A stretch of DNA of 64,000 nucleotides from Haemaphysalis longicornis (GCA_013339765.2 CM023456.1:87804797-87868796); one strand, 5' to 3'; positions 12,588-25,579 are shown, numbered from the stretch's first letter. Notes: a model not told the origin generated them from the letters alone. Numbers and translations are program-made.

Positions 12588-12695
12588 GATTACGACAAGA
12601 CAGGAATTCGGCACGACGGATCATCAAAATCAGAAGCGCGAATACGACAAGAATACGACAAGAGTACGACACGCGAAAATACGACAAACTACAGA
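12588..12695. repeat. Short degenerate TACGACAAGA repeats
   Basis: ATTACGACAAGA, AATACGACAAGA, AATACGACAAGA, GTACGACACG and AATACGACAA recur in about 100 bp. The segment GACAGGAATTC at 12599-12609 is the inverse of GAATTCCTGTC at 12371-12381, so the two clusters form the arms of a loose inverted repeat about 240 bp long. Confidence 0.6.
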
Positions 12696-12724
12696 AATTT
12701 TTCTCGTCGTCTTTTTAACTGGGC

Positions 12725-15700
12725 TAGGGAAAAAGATGAAGCAGTATAGAAACTGACAGCGACGTCCACTGTTCACGAGGAAACAAATTAAACGGTGGAG
12801 GCGAGAGATGGAATGGGGAGAAGAAGAGGACCCGGCCACACAATGCGGGGCAATCGGTTGAGGGGGACGAGGCCTGCATGCGATTAAATGAGACCTTTAA
12901 TCCTTGCGAGTCATGCTTCGGCACGGATTACGATCGCTGCGTAGCAGAAGCCAGACGCAAGGTTTCAACCGGGGTGAACGTACGCAGCACAATCTGTTTT
13001 TCTCCCAGAGATCAGATCCATTTTTTCACAATTTTCTCGTTAGTTCGGCCGTCAGCAAAACTGCCGGGGCCAAAAATGGCACCAACGTCCTATAAGCTTG
13101 ATCGATGCTCTCGCTTCCGGGCGTAAGCGGATGAAAAACGAGCTCGCGGAGACTAATTGTCCAGCGCTTCTATGCTCCGGAAGTTACAATGTTTCTCCGC
13201 TTCTCTCTTTGTTGTATTTGACTTTTGATTCATGCGTCGGAGTTAGGTTTTAAGTAGGTAAATTTAGTAGCAACACACATCCCTGTCCCTATCGACCCAA
13301 AGAACTTCCTAGTGCGCTCTTGCGCCAGCATGCCTTATTACGTTGTTCGTTTTGGTAGATTTCGGAAAAGCCCTCAGTTAAGGCCGAATCAGTTACCGAC
13401 CCTACGCACTATGTTCCCCATTAGACTTAACACTACCGTCGACTGCTTTATTTTTTCTTTTTTTATTTTCGTGCAGAGAGAATCGGCGGCAACTTCTCTG
13501 GAGACTACCCACGGCTGGGTAATCATTGCCATAGACATCTGGTAATAAAAAAATGACGAACATAGCTGCAAAACAGTGTGAAACGCACGGCTTTGGAGAG
13601 GGTGCGAGTGCACTTAAAAAGTTTACGTTGTTACGCAGGAAGGTTCATGAGGAGTTCCGACAAAGAACACACCCAAGAAAATTAGGCTGAAAGCTGATGG
13701 ATCGTGAGAATCGTATAAAAGAAACAATCTTAAGCTGCAGCGAAAGATTCCACACCAAATACTTTCAGCATAGACCCCACTTTTAAATGTCGCTAGTAAA
13801 TTACATGCGAGAAATTACTGATATTCGAACGATCGGCTAAAATTTTGTTCTGGGAAAAATTCATAAACGATGGGTCACAAAGCATGAGACATTACGAAGC
13901 GCAAAGGAAGGCTACACATCCTGCAAGAGAATTTTAACCATCAGGGAAATTCCAATCAACTAGCGGATCCTGTAAGCAAGGTTGAGGGCACGGATCAGAA
14001 TAAAATTGTTAATCCGAGGTCCGAAATGTGTTCGGAAAAGGCAATATTTCTCAGTGACCCGACAATGTACAGTGATCATGTCTTAACACATGAAGTTTCT
14101 TATAGCAGCTCTGGCGGTACAAGACTTGATTCAATCAGTAGCAACGCCCGCGTCAACGCATACTGCGATGACAATGATTATTCAACGTTAGCACAACATA
14201 GCGGCGACAAAGACGACAGCAGTAAAAATGTGGGCCCACTTGAATGCGCAATAAAAGCTAACTTCGATACTGTAATACTTGCAAAGCATGGGTTAGCCCA
14301 GGACGTGTTATCACGGGTGCTCAACATCACCGCATTGCCAGTATTACACAATAGACAAGAAACTCGTCGCTATTCATGACGGCCTCGACAACTTCATGTA
14401 CGAATGCCATCTCTCAATCGAACCTAAATTTCCCACCATAAATCGCTTTAATAAAGCCGTATATCCGGTCCTAAAATCCAAATTATTCATTAAAATTAGT
14501 GCATCCCAACATCAGGGTATGAGGTTCAGAATGAGTGGATCCCCGGTAATGAACCAGTCGCCCCGAGGCGCCAACCATGTCGCGTAGCTGCACAGGGGAC
14601 TCTTACACAACAGCTATCCTTCGTGAAACACCCCTGGCGTAAGTGCCCCGTATAAACACTCTATTCTCTCTGACGCAATCAATCTCAGTATTAGAGGGTT
14701 AGCCGAAAATATTTGGCCAGGTTAAGGCAACAAGAAACGAATAACAGAAACTGACCAAATATGGAAATCTACTGGGCATTTCAGAATCGCATACGAAAGA
14801 ACCTAACAACTGTACGCGGTTCCGGAATGTCGAATACATTCGCGTGCTTCGTAAAGTCCCCTTAAATCGTTTTTTCACCCTCAGAAAATGCGAAAAAGTA
14901 AATACTACTACGCCTTAAGCCTTGCAATGTTTCATATTTCTAACTCAGCCACATTTTCGTTAAAATGTTTGTAGTGTCACCAACATGTAATTCCTGAGGC
15001 AACGACACCTGAGTCACCAAACCATCCCTTTGATATTGTAGGGGTCTTAAAAGGCGTTTTGAGCACACTAAACTAGCGCAATCTTTAGGCTGGGTGGTCA
15101 AGGTCATCTTTGGCGAGTATAATATTTTTACGTGCAGAGGAAAGCTCAGACTGTCTTTGCAAAATTTTCTCCCGCGTTCCCACCCGTTCCTGCGTGTTTT
15201 TGGCCTCCGCCATCTTCCCGCATGCACGTCATCGATTTTCACACGTGCGTCACGAAGAACAAATTTTGCAAATGGACACCCTTTTCTCTCACTTCCTGTG
15301 AAGAGAAGCGCTGTCTGCTCAGCGTCGACGGGGCACGGCTGCGCGTTTGGATATGTAGTGTTTCGGCAGCACGCATGACGCTGTCGTGTTCTTCCATATT
15401 TTTCTTTTTTACTCTGTTACCACGTTTCTCGTTAATGCGCGTTGGCAAGGCCGGTACGACGACGACACGAGCATGTCAGTCGATTGAAAGTCCGCGTAGT
15501 GTGACTGTCCCGCTAACCGAATACGCGAACAATACCGATCAGCCAAACGGTCGTCAAGAATCGATCGAGAAGCGTAAACTGCGCCCCGACAACACTGGTG
15601 CCTTAATGATAGTGGCTCTGTTCTGTTAGTTCGAAGAGTATTATAAACACAGTAAGGTCCATGAAGTTCATACAACTCCGCACTAGCGCTAATGCGATTC

Positions 15701-16124
15701 GTATTTCGAGTTAGACGCTTCGACCGTATGACGACAATTCGTTTCCCTTAGTTGCGAACTGCATGTTAGTGTGCGACTAGCAACGCTTGTAGGAAATATC
15801 TGTTCAGTTAATGGCAGAAGACGAGATATGAAAGGTTTATTTGACAATAAGGAATCAATATCGAAGAAGTTTTTAGCGTAAAGCATAAAACAAAAGCACG
15901 GCGAGTACTATTCCCACAGGGCGAAATCACAGCCGCAGCAGCAACTGTGCTGCTGCTGGAGCTCAGCTATGGTGGGGGCTTTCATGGAACCTTAATGCGC
16001 AACTGTTATTCAAGAAATGTTCAGTCGACCAGCCAGCAATTCTTGAAATCAGGTAGAAACCATTGATGTGACACAAGGGGTGGATGTCAATGTAGTATAG
16101 GAGGGGTTTCCACATAACATTCGG
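12725..16124. other. Non-coding stretch, no element recognised
   Basis: Contains only frames up to 165 codons in unrelated, overlapping registers (for example 15132-15629 plus, 14026-14379 plus). None shows a family motif, and I saw no paired terminal repeats. Confidence 0.5.
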
Positions 16125-16215
16125 GTTTTTTGTGGCGCAGTGGAAAAAGTCTGAAGCCCGCTCAAAGTCGCGCGTTCAAATCATGTAAGTTGTTGCTTTT
16201 CATTTTTTTGCATTC
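16125..16215 (+). repeat. tRNA-derived SINE-like relic
   Basis: An A-box-like sequence TGGCGCAGTGG (16133-16143) is followed, after 28 bp, by a B-box-like GCGTTCAAATC (16172-16182). This is the spacing of an internal RNA polymerase III promoter in a tRNA. A T-rich tail TTTTCATTTTTTTGC follows. The second copy at 36061-36165 on the opposite strand has the same arrangement and a similar TTTTCATTT tail, suggesting one family. It does not fold as a clean functional tRNA. Tick genomes are known to carry tRNA-derived SINEs such as Ruka; I cannot say whether this is the same family. Confidence 0.5.
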
Positions 16216-17257
16216 TTAGTGGCATAGTTTGCGAATCATATTCTTGAATCTAAAACAAATCTTTTTGGTTGAACTATTGAACTACCATATCAAATGTCAA
16301 TGCATCGTTTCAGTCAACGGCACGATTTGTTCCGTTTTAAACTCTTGCATTGCATAGCAACTGTACTTTCAGAGAAAGAAATACTGATGTGTGTATTTTG
16401 CAAAATTGGTATGTCTTTATAAAGAGTGCCCATAGTTTCCTCCCATGAAATTAAACAATACACAAGGTAGGCTTGGGGGTGGGAGGCAGGAGGGTGGTGG
16501 AACACAGGGCCGCGGCGGGCAACCAAACCCTCCACATATCGCAATTGGCTGCACAGCACATAAAAAAAGAACTAACATACACAGAAAAGCGGCTCCAGGC
16601 CATCAGGGGAAAAAGCGAGGGTGGAATAATTGTTCTTTGCAATCGTATTCACAGTCCAATGAAGAGACAGGCATGCAAGGCCCCAAAACTCACACAACTC
16701 TTCCGAGACCGCTAGTAATATCATACGGTTTACTTGTCAAGCAGTTAATAAACACGAAGTCGCGTAGAAATTTCCGTGAAATTAAGGGGAGTGCGGAAAA
16801 TGGAATGCTCCACACAGTTTAAAAAAAGTCCTTGGGGCGTACCGTGCTACCCTTCGGCTGCTTTTTTTTAAATAAATGTTTAGAACCGTTCAGAATAATG
16901 GAATAGATTACTGCTGTGTACGTGCGTGTATGGCGTCCCCACAACAGGACGAAGCTCGACATTGGCCCGAACGAGTGGCCAATTAAGCAATGTATAAACC
17001 AACGTCGGTTCAGAAAGCATGTACGTGATTACTCTAACATATCTTGACTCAATTTTTTAGTCATTCGCTTACACATTTTAGACTGCCATATTTACCAAAA
17101 CGTCTTGTCACCTTTAACGCGCCTTGACAGGGTCGTTCTCTTCTCGCGTAATTTTTCGGCGTTTTCGGCGTGGTGTCGAAGCGTAAAAGCACCGCCCCAT
17201 TACTTCCATAGGTTTTTCCTGCCGTGTGCGGTGTGCAGGATTCATAAGCAAAAAGAT
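16216..17257. other. Non-coding stretch
   Basis: A G-rich patch at about 16465-16530 gives a Gly/Arg-rich chance frame. Nothing else is recognisable. Confidence 0.45.
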
Positions 17258-17636
17258 TTAAAAAGGGCACCAACAGAATGGTGAAAGTCAGACGGGGCCG
17301 TCTCACTTTCGCCGCTCCGTTTGCGCCGTTTTTTAATCATTTTACCGCAGCATTGCTCGTCCCAGAGCTGCGTCCCAGAGCGACGCCCGCCACCGGATGT
17401 TCTTGCATACGTCACCGAGAAGCGAGGCATGGGCAGTCACGCTGGCGTGGTGCGAGAAGTGGAAGAAACGAGGGGGAATCGCGGTGCGGGCGAAAATGCG
17501 GGGTTTGATTTGCAATGGCTCCACTAATACTAATCACACTAACAATATTCATGAAGCAGGTGATTACTACGATATTGATTTACCATAAAATCTCAACACC
17601 AACGTATAGGCAAAACCTCTTCCAGGGCCCCTTTAA
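17258..17636. mobile_element. TTAA-flanked MITE-like repeat, about 379 bp
   Basis: The block begins TTAAAAAGGGCACC and ends GGGCCCCTTTAA, whose reverse complement is TTAAAGGGGCCC. It is therefore bounded by TTAA with short, imperfect terminal inverted repeats. A TTAA target is typical of piggyBac-type insertion, but the inverted ends are too short and diverged to assign a superfamily. The inside is GC-rich and non-coding. Other loci starting TTAAAGGG or a close variant in this window are at 19287, 39006, 43938 and, inverted, 25250. Confidence 0.4.
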
Positions 17637-18504
17637 CTTGACAGATTTTACCTCAAAATATTCACATTTGCAACTTGAAGCTTACGACACCTAACATCAA
17701 CCTACAAACTTTTATTTATAGGCTGAGGCGGATTCGCTAGCAGCACCGCCGGCTTGCGGGTAACTGCCTCTCCCGTATGACACCACTGTCACCCACACCA
17801 CCACGCCATCAGTGTGGCTCATGCTGCCAGTGCCAAAAACGGGAAACATGTCTTCCTTTTACGACCAAATTAAATGTCGATGGGGCGCTGAGGTGACCGG
17901 TTCTTTCAGGTCTAAAGCATCCTACCGTAGTCATTGCATTACCGAGCTCGCCCTGTGAGAGAGCTTTAAAGGACTACTAGACTAGCACTGTGTGATTTCG
18001 CTGTGCCCGCATGCTGGAGCCGTGAGCCCTGCATGCAACTGTCGTAATCACATAAGCACTACAGCGAAAACAACAGCAACTGCCGGTTCTGAGCCGTACA
18101 GTGCGCCTAACTTTGATGACATAATTGTGTGCCAGTACCCGCACCTTGGCGCACGATGAATTTGGAGTTGCTTGGCACAGCTTTAAGCCAAATGATAGCG
18201 TTTTCAAACGTTATTCCTTAGCAGGCGTCTAACAAGGGTGACCAAAGTCGTGTCTTGCGACAGGCCAACTATATAAGCCATTCAAAGGGACAGAGGCAAA
18301 ATACAGAACGCAAAGAAGACGATAACGACGTTTCCGCGCCCACCCAAGGATTACACAATGCTGGCGTGGTTTTACCCTTTTGTACTTCATCTCGCGCCGC
18401 ATCGCGCCTTTCCGCGAAACCTGTATTGGCTGATTTGCACCGTCGATGTTGGCGTGCAGAAGGAGTACTTCACTGAGAGTAGCAATTCATCTGCCTTTCA
18501 CTTA

Positions 18505-18680
18505 CAGTGAAACCTCGTTAAGCCGAAACTGACGGGGACGCGGAGAAAGTACGTACTAACCGGCAGTACGGTCTATACGAATGCGTTAGGTTAAAGCGAA
18601 ACCGAGTTCGGGAATTCGGCTTAACTACGTATAAAAAGAAACTACGGCTTATCCGCGTTCAGTATAAGGAGATTCGACTG
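18505..18680. mobile_element. pogo/Tigger-type MITE, 176 bp, with TA target duplication
   Basis: The element starts CAGTGAAACCTCGTTAAG and ends TATAAGGAGATTCGACTG. The reverse complement of the end is CAGTCGAATCTCCTTATA, so the terminal inverted repeats match at about 13 of 18 positions. It is flanked by TA on both sides (18503-18504 and 18681-18682). TA duplication plus CAGT ends and a CCTCGTTAA motif are typical of pogo/Tigger members of the Tc1/mariner superfamily. It is far too short for a transposase, so it would have depended on one encoded elsewhere. Confidence 0.72.
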
Positions 18681-19286
18681 TATTCATTAATACACTTACG
18701 GCAAGTGCATGCATGTTGGCACTATTTTATTACTCTATTCTTCCTAATACAATTTATGCCCGGCGTTACTTGTTTATAACTAGGAAAGGATAAGGCTAGA
18801 AATGAAATACAAACGCTTTTGAATTACAAAGAAATGCCGCTTAAGTGCGCAACCTTTTCACTCAGTGGGGTGTCTGGCTGCCGCCATTAACGCGCTCGAG
18901 GATTTCAGTAATGGGATACGTTGCGGTACTTGAGTTCCGTTAGCCATCAGGCGAAGAGCGACGCTGAGTGCGTGCGACAGGCTCACCGTTCATCCGTCGA
19001 TGATTCGATCGATGCTCTTCCACAAGATCTGCTTAGGCGAGGTTACAGGTCACCACAGGACAGTAAACCAGCAGCAGTTATGGTAGGGATTAAACAAACC
19101 ATGACAACTTTAGCGCCTGCGCCAGTGTCTGAAATCTGCCCTGGGTTTTTTTCTTCAAAAATTGTCACTTTGAAATAACGAGAAAGGCGGAGGTAGAACA
19201 CAGAACTATTGTTGTGCTTTTGTTGTCAGAAGCAACATTAAAAAACTGAAGGGGCGTGGCGCGGTTCCTGTTCAGGCGTGCCAGAA

Positions 19287-19587
19287 TTAAAGGGACCATG
19301 AAACATCTTTCTCTGCTTCCCTGTAGGTCTTAAAGGCTTTCGGACTGTAGTCAACACACCGATTTAGTACTTAGAATAGGGGGTGATGAAATACGTCATG
19401 CTAAATTGCTGATCTACTCCCATCAGATAACACGGAAACTTGCCCAAAAGATTTTGCTATCTTTCCCGATAATGGCATTCTTTGAGCGCTTGAATTACGT
19501 CATTAGAGCGATGTAGCGGGTATTGGGCGTCTTTCTTTCAGTTGCAGCAACAAATGCATTCGGTAGCCACATAACAAAATTCGCCGC
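19287..19587 (+). repeat. Dispersed repeat beginning TTAAAGGGACC
   Basis: About 300 bp starting TTAAAGGGACCATGAAAC. Its reverse complement matches 24955-25250 along most of its length. Shared landmarks are GTGGCTACCGAATGC, TTGCTGCAACTGAAA, GACGTAATTC-AGCGCTC and TCTTTTG-GCA. The two copies are thus the same family in opposite orientation. No coding capacity is visible. Confidence 0.65.
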
Positions 19588-19624
19588 AAAAGCAAACCAG
19601 AAACGGAAGGCGGATCTGACGCGA

Positions 19625-22600
19625 CAAAGCAAGTCACGCAGTGCCGCTTTTTGCTGGCGATAACGAAAGCTCTCACATTGCTTCCAAACCCGCAGGAAAG
19701 ACTGAGAGCGTTTATCGGAAGTTTTGCAGAGACCTTTTACAATTAACTATAAACGAGGAGTTTTTGTTTAATTTACACGTTAACACCACGTCTACCTGTT
19801 CTGAAAACTTTGTAATTTTTCGCAGCGTGTCGCTTGGACATTTCCCGATTGCTTCTGCCAAAGGCGTGAACCTTGCCTATAAAACGAACAAGGGTTTAGT
19901 TTTTTATTTTCACAATTTGAAACATTTCCCGAACACAGTATACACTTTAGACTTTCTAACGTTCTGTATATTATACTTTGTTCAGCTCAGACAAAGGCAG
20001 CCCTCGCCCCAACAGAAGCCTTTGGTCAGAATGACAATTACGTTCCTGGTTACGACTCAGTACTCCCCTACATTTTAAAAACGCACCTCGCAGTTTTCTC
20101 TAGTATTTCGCTGAGAAAAAAACCCACGTACCCTTTCGTTTATCCTGTTCGCCTGCAGCAGGGTGTCGAAGCACAGGAACTTCGCTCGCGATCTGCGCAC
20201 CACAATGTGCTCGTGTTGACTTAGAAGCTTTACACCTGGCCTTGCAGAACAGCCCCTGCGTATCTATTTATTGTGATGCAGCGTAATTGCTGTGTAAAGA
20301 AGTGAGAGCGTGTTGAACTGGCAACTAGTGCGCAGCATGGAGCGAGCCGCGATACAGGCCGCAAAGCCCCGGGTTCCGCGAGCCATCATTTTTGATACTG
20401 TATGGTGGATTTGCGAAGGTAGCTAGGTAACCCTGACGCTGTGTATGTTATGAGCTCGAGAATAAACAGACCTCAACTCCTGTGAAAAAAGATACATTTC
20501 AAGCGTTTAGGTCACCTACATGATGTGAAAAGCGCTACAAGGCAGAATAGGAGCACGAACACAGAAAAAGCGCTGTAAAAACTAAACTTTTTTTTTAGGG
20601 TAGCGTACTTTGTACACAAGAAAAACCATGTCCTGACATATTCTACGTTTTTTTGGGGCAGGACAACCGACATATACAGCGGAATACTGCAAATTATCCC
20701 ATGACAGGCGTATAAAAATATAAAAATGAAAAAAGAAGATATAACAGCAACCAAAACCTAACCAAACTAATAAGAAAGCGTTCGTATGTAAATTCCGAAA
20801 AGACATGCCGGGAGTGAAGGCGCCGCTTTATTTTGGGGCCCGAGGGGACTGAAGCTGCGGTGGAACCGATGCGAGTGCGGTGAAGGGGAACCTGAATCGC
20901 TCATGACTTATGCGCGGCTGGAAGAGGGAGCAACGCGAGTGCGAACCAGGGCGCAATGCGGTATAAAGTCACGAGCCCTCTCATCATCATCTCAATCATC
21001 AACCTTTATTTGCTGCTTTTCCTCTTCTCTATTGCTAATATCAAAAGATTCCAGAGCACTGGCAAATCATCCTTGTTGGGCCTATATGCGGGCTGAACTT
21101 CGTCTAGCTCTAACGTTGAGCCCAAGAATATTGACAGCAACATAAACGTAGTCGTACGGCAGTCATCGCGAGTGTCGTTGGTGATATTAGACTTCAAAGT
21201 GTAACACTAAGTCGAAAGTCAGGCCGGAGCACACCTGCGTCACCTCCCGTGTATGACGCGAGCAATTCGAGTTTCCCGGGATGCGTAACCCGTCCCAGCC
21301 AATGGGAATTTACTTCTCACATCTCGGTGGGCGCCGGCTACTTTTCGCAATGAGCCACTTATTGCTTGCACATAAAGGGGATGCCAAGACAAAATGCAAC
21401 TTTGTTCAACTTCAGTGAAATATCATTTCGCAATTCACTCAGTGCAATTCTATTCGCGAAAGATGTTTTGAACAGCAACAACAAAAAAACGAGAGGTAGG
21501 GAATATTTTGAAACTCAACGTCCGCTCCTTGAAATGCATCTTTGTTCATTATATAATTAGCTGGTGTCCTGCGTATAATAAAGCTGTCGTTAGTCTTCAC
21601 AATACGAGAACGGTTTTGTAACTAAACTTATTCAAAGCTTTCAATCTCGCCGAACACACATCCAAACCTAATTAGGGCTTCGGTTAAAATGGTGCCATTT
21701 AAAGAAGTTCCGCCAACACCGGGGTATTAGCAAGCCATTATATTCAGGAAGATAGTAGGCTACATTACATAACAAAGACATTAAAAATTCTTCTCATTTA
21801 TGGCAGATATGCCCGATAAACTCATCCGATTGATGGCACAAAAACGCTGCTCATTGTAGTGGGTACAATTTACTTGCGCGAAAGATGGACCACAAGGGCA
21901 AGAAAATCATAGTACGGACGCTAGACATCGCCTCCTCAAGACATCAACTAGCCCAACTTTCCGTCCTTAATACGCTGCTCATTGATAGACCGCATGTGCG
22001 TACATCAACAACCTAACAAACCTCACCGCCCCCTTACTGTAGGGAAACGCATTAAGCAGAAGAGAAATATGATTGCAAAGTCCAAACAACCAGACAAAGC
22101 GTCAGTTAACGCAGTTGTTTCCAAAATGGCCAAACAATGTTTTCCTTTCTTACACTAAGAAACTAAGCGGCCAAGACGGTTTCAGTATGAACATGTCTTA
22201 GTAGATTTATGCGCGCCGCAAAGATCGCTCGATTTGTTGACGAAAGATTAGCAATAGAAAATCATCTGGTTGAGCATTAACTAGTGCTTTTCGGTTGCTA
22301 CCGTGCCTGTTCAACGACTAAGCTTGCTTGCCATTAGTATACATCGACTGCAGCAACTTAGGAGCTTATGGCTCGTGCTGCCGTATCTGAGCAAGCGCTG
22401 AAGCATGAATGCAATAAGTTGGAAACTCCTGCACTGTACTACGTCCGCTTCTACAATTAGCTGCAACAGCGAGCTATTGTATCAATATTCTCGTATTGTC
22501 AGCATTGCGCTCCCTCATATTTTTTAGCAATCTTGTTTCTGTTTATGGGTAGTCATCTTGTACACTGTTATGTATCCGGTCCCATACTCCCATCAGTATT

Positions 22601-24954
22601 TAACACCGTGGCTCGTTTGCACGAACGTCGTATTACTTATTACCAGTAGCCTTCTGGAAATGCCGCTCTTTCAATACATACATGATTTATTTGCGTGTCA
22701 AGCGGTCAGAGTTTTTCCATTTCCTCAGTACTTTACACTTTCTCTCGAGTCCCTTCCTGTTGTTAACATTTTCCGGATGCAGCCAATAGTTTAGGTGTTT
22801 TGCGTAGTAGATGTCCTCCCCATACTGCACTGCATTTCAACGAAGATTCTCGTGCGTAGCATGGCAGAACGTTTTAAGTTTGCGTGACATGATTTGTTAG
22901 ATAGCCTCGTAGTTCAGTGCCGCCAGCAGCACAAGAAATGCAATGTCGAATGATTCCGAAGAACATCATCGAACTATGTCACTAAAGTACTTATAAATCA
23001 CTGTCCAACAAAGCACGTAATAAGGTGCTTCTGAATTTTATTTCGACAAAATCGGAACGAAAATGGGCGATCTGATGCATATTTGCCTTAGGTGCGAAAG
23101 GTGGTCGCATTTTGTTTATTTTGGTGCTTGAGGAGGTCGTCGCTTGTTATCTTTAACGTGTGTGCATACAATTTGTTTTGTTTTGTTTTGTGCCGTATGT
23201 CTCTTTCCAGCTATCGGTGGGGCTCTGTTTCCTTCTTTCTCGGTTGTTGACCGTGAGGTCCGTCACATACATACACACAAACACCTGCGAGCCATGCACC
23301 ATACCTCCGCCGCGGTCCCCAACCCATCAAGTGGTGCATCATGACATAACGGGTAATCTTTCGCCTCCGCTGCACCATCGTTTGCTTTCTCAAATTACGC
23401 TAGTGGGGTACTGTCGTTCTTTCTCCCCGTTTGTTCGCTATTTGCCGTCTTTACAGAACGAATAGAGATTTCTTGCGATTGATCCCCCAAGCGCTTGCAC
23501 TAAAACATAATACATTGGAATTGAATGCGAATATCGAAACCGAAAGGGGGTCTTATTCTGCTCACTCAATAGCGGTAATTCATTTGTGAACCCGAGCATA
23601 TTTAAAAGGGCAAGATATATATATTAAATTTTTTTTCCCAGGCACTGCCTAGAATGCTTCAGTGAACAAATACAAAATAAATTTGCGATTTTCTCCTTCG
23701 GTTAGTGCTGAGAGCGTAGAAAAATGAAAACAATTTAAATTACTCGGCATGAGTTTGACCACATGAAGAACCCTCAAAAATGGACAGATCACACGGATAT
23801 CAATAAATGAACGCACTTCAGTGGCAAGGGACAGCCTGGGAGACAAGGCGTCTTTTAATTTGGGGCGAGTATATACCAACAACGCACCCCTGCTTTCAAA
23901 AGGCTTTCGTATTGTTCATACCGAATAACCGACAAACCTTGCAGAACTTCCATGCTTAATGACTTTTTTTCCGCGCTTCAAGATACCGATCAATCAGTTG
24001 CCGTGCTGCGGCGCCTGATTGTAGGATTTTGCTAACAGTCTCGTCGTGTGGGACAACCAGACGTAGCGAGTACGACCATATGGGTGTCTGAGTGCCCGTA
24101 CTGGAGTCACAGTTTCGTTTCCTTCGACCAACTCCAATGTAAAAAGAAACCTCCTGACACCACTTGCAACCCATGATATCAGCATGCTCTTTAAAAAGTC
24201 TACCATGGTGATCTACTGCCCACAATCACGTAATAATAAAAGTTACGAGCATGTTTCATCTTTCGCCGCCAACCCAAATGTGTCCGCATGCAATCCTTAG
24301 CTCTATGATCCAATTAATACTTTAAGCCCAAGCAGAATTTGAAGGATCCTGACAGATTAACCTCGCTCTGTTCCAACTTCCGTTGAAGTTACAACTAACA
24401 CGTAGCAATGTGACGCAACGAAAAAAAAACAATATAACATCAAAACGTCGCTATTGCCTCTACGGCTCTCCATTTCCTATTTCTCTTACGTCTTGAACAT
24501 CACATTGTAGGGAGTGAATGTGAAGAACTGTTCGAGCTCTGAATTTGTTCACGGTTCTCTGCTAATGCGGCTTGTAAAGTGAAGTGTTTTTCTATTCTTT
24601 ACCGAAGCCACGTTGACAAAGTCGTTCTCCTCAAAGTTCTTGGGTAGAGATTTCACGTGAAGCTTTATGGCCACCACAGAAGGCCCGTGCACACTGCCAC
24701 TTCTTTGGCCACGACAAGGCATGAGACGCTGCGCAACTTCGAACACGTCACGGTGGCCCAGTTGAGACCAGTCTCAGACAACCATCTTCCCACGGCTGTT
24801 CAAGGGACTCTACAACACTCCCAATTAACTCCTTCACCCTTCCCTTCACGTCTGGAAGCATTGTTAAAGGTATAGTCATCGCCATCACGGAGCGGCACTG
24901 CATGATATGCTCGAAGCAGCAAGCTGCCCTTCCTTTCTGCTTGCTTCTGTGGAT
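19625..24954. other. Long non-coding stretch
   Basis: No recognisable gene. Minor features are a GC-rich patch at about 20810-20980, a short (CAT)-rich segment at 20980-21003 and scattered A/T runs. Minus-strand frames at 23956-24225 and 23994-24206 overlap in different registers; no family was identified with confidence. Confidence 0.5.
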
Positions 24955-25250
24955 TTATTTATTGTGGCTACCGAATGCTCTTATTGCTGCAACTGAAAAA
25001 AAAAGGTACCCAATGGATGCTACACCGCTGTAGCTGACGTAATTCCAGCGCTCGAAAGACGCCAAGGCCTGGAAAAAGAGAAGAATCTTTTGAGCACGTT
25101 TCTCACGTATCTTACGGGCATATAGCCAGTAACTTTTGGCTCAGGTGCTTTGTGACTTCTTATTCGAAGCACTGATTGTGTTTCTTGACTACGTACTGAA
25201 AGTATTTAGATTTCGGTAAAAGTAAAGAAAGCGTTGCAAGGTCCCTTTTA
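24955..25250 (-). repeat. Second copy of the TTAAAGGGACC repeat, inverted
   Basis: Homologous in reverse complement to 19287-19587. Its end reads GGTCCCTTTTA, the inverse of the TTAAAGGGACC start of the other copy. Most of it (from 25042) lies in the first unit of the 269-bp tandem duplication at 25042-25579, so a partial third copy exists at 25311-25519. Confidence 0.65.
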
Positions 25251-25579
25251 TTGGCGTGGATTTACTTTTCGCGTGCAGCATTCTCTGTCAGCTAATGCCA
25301 GTTTCGTTGAATTCCAGCGCTCGAAAGACGCCAAGGGCGGGAATAACAGATGAATCTTTTGAGCATGTTTCTCAAGTATCTTATGGCCACATACCAGTAA
25401 CTTTTGGCTGAAGTGCTTTGTGACTTCCTATTCGAAGTACTGATTGTGTTTCTTGACTACGCACTGACATTATTCAGATTCCTAGAAATCGTAAAGAAAG
25501 CATTGCAAGGGCCCTTTGAATGGCGTGGATTTACTTTTCGCGCGCAGCATTCTCTGTCAGCTAATGCCAGTTTCGTTGA
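25042..25579. repeat. Two-copy tandem duplication, period 269 bp
   Basis: 25042-25310 and 25311-25579 align without large gaps. Landmarks recur exactly 269 bp apart: ATTCCAGCGCTCGAAAGACG (25042 and 25311) and GTTTCGTTGA (25301 and 25570). The unit joins most of a TTAAAGGG-family repeat to about 60 bp of its flank, so the duplication came after the repeat inserted. The 115-codon frame at 25404-25751 straddles the second copy and is probably chance. Confidence 0.88.

Noticed and set aside
23956..24225. Overlapping minus-strand frames, one with VASGVRRFLFTLELVEGN, loosely like a cystatin QxVxG region
   Set aside because: The glutamine of the motif is absent, there are no cysteine pairs, and two frames would be needed. 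Too weak to call.
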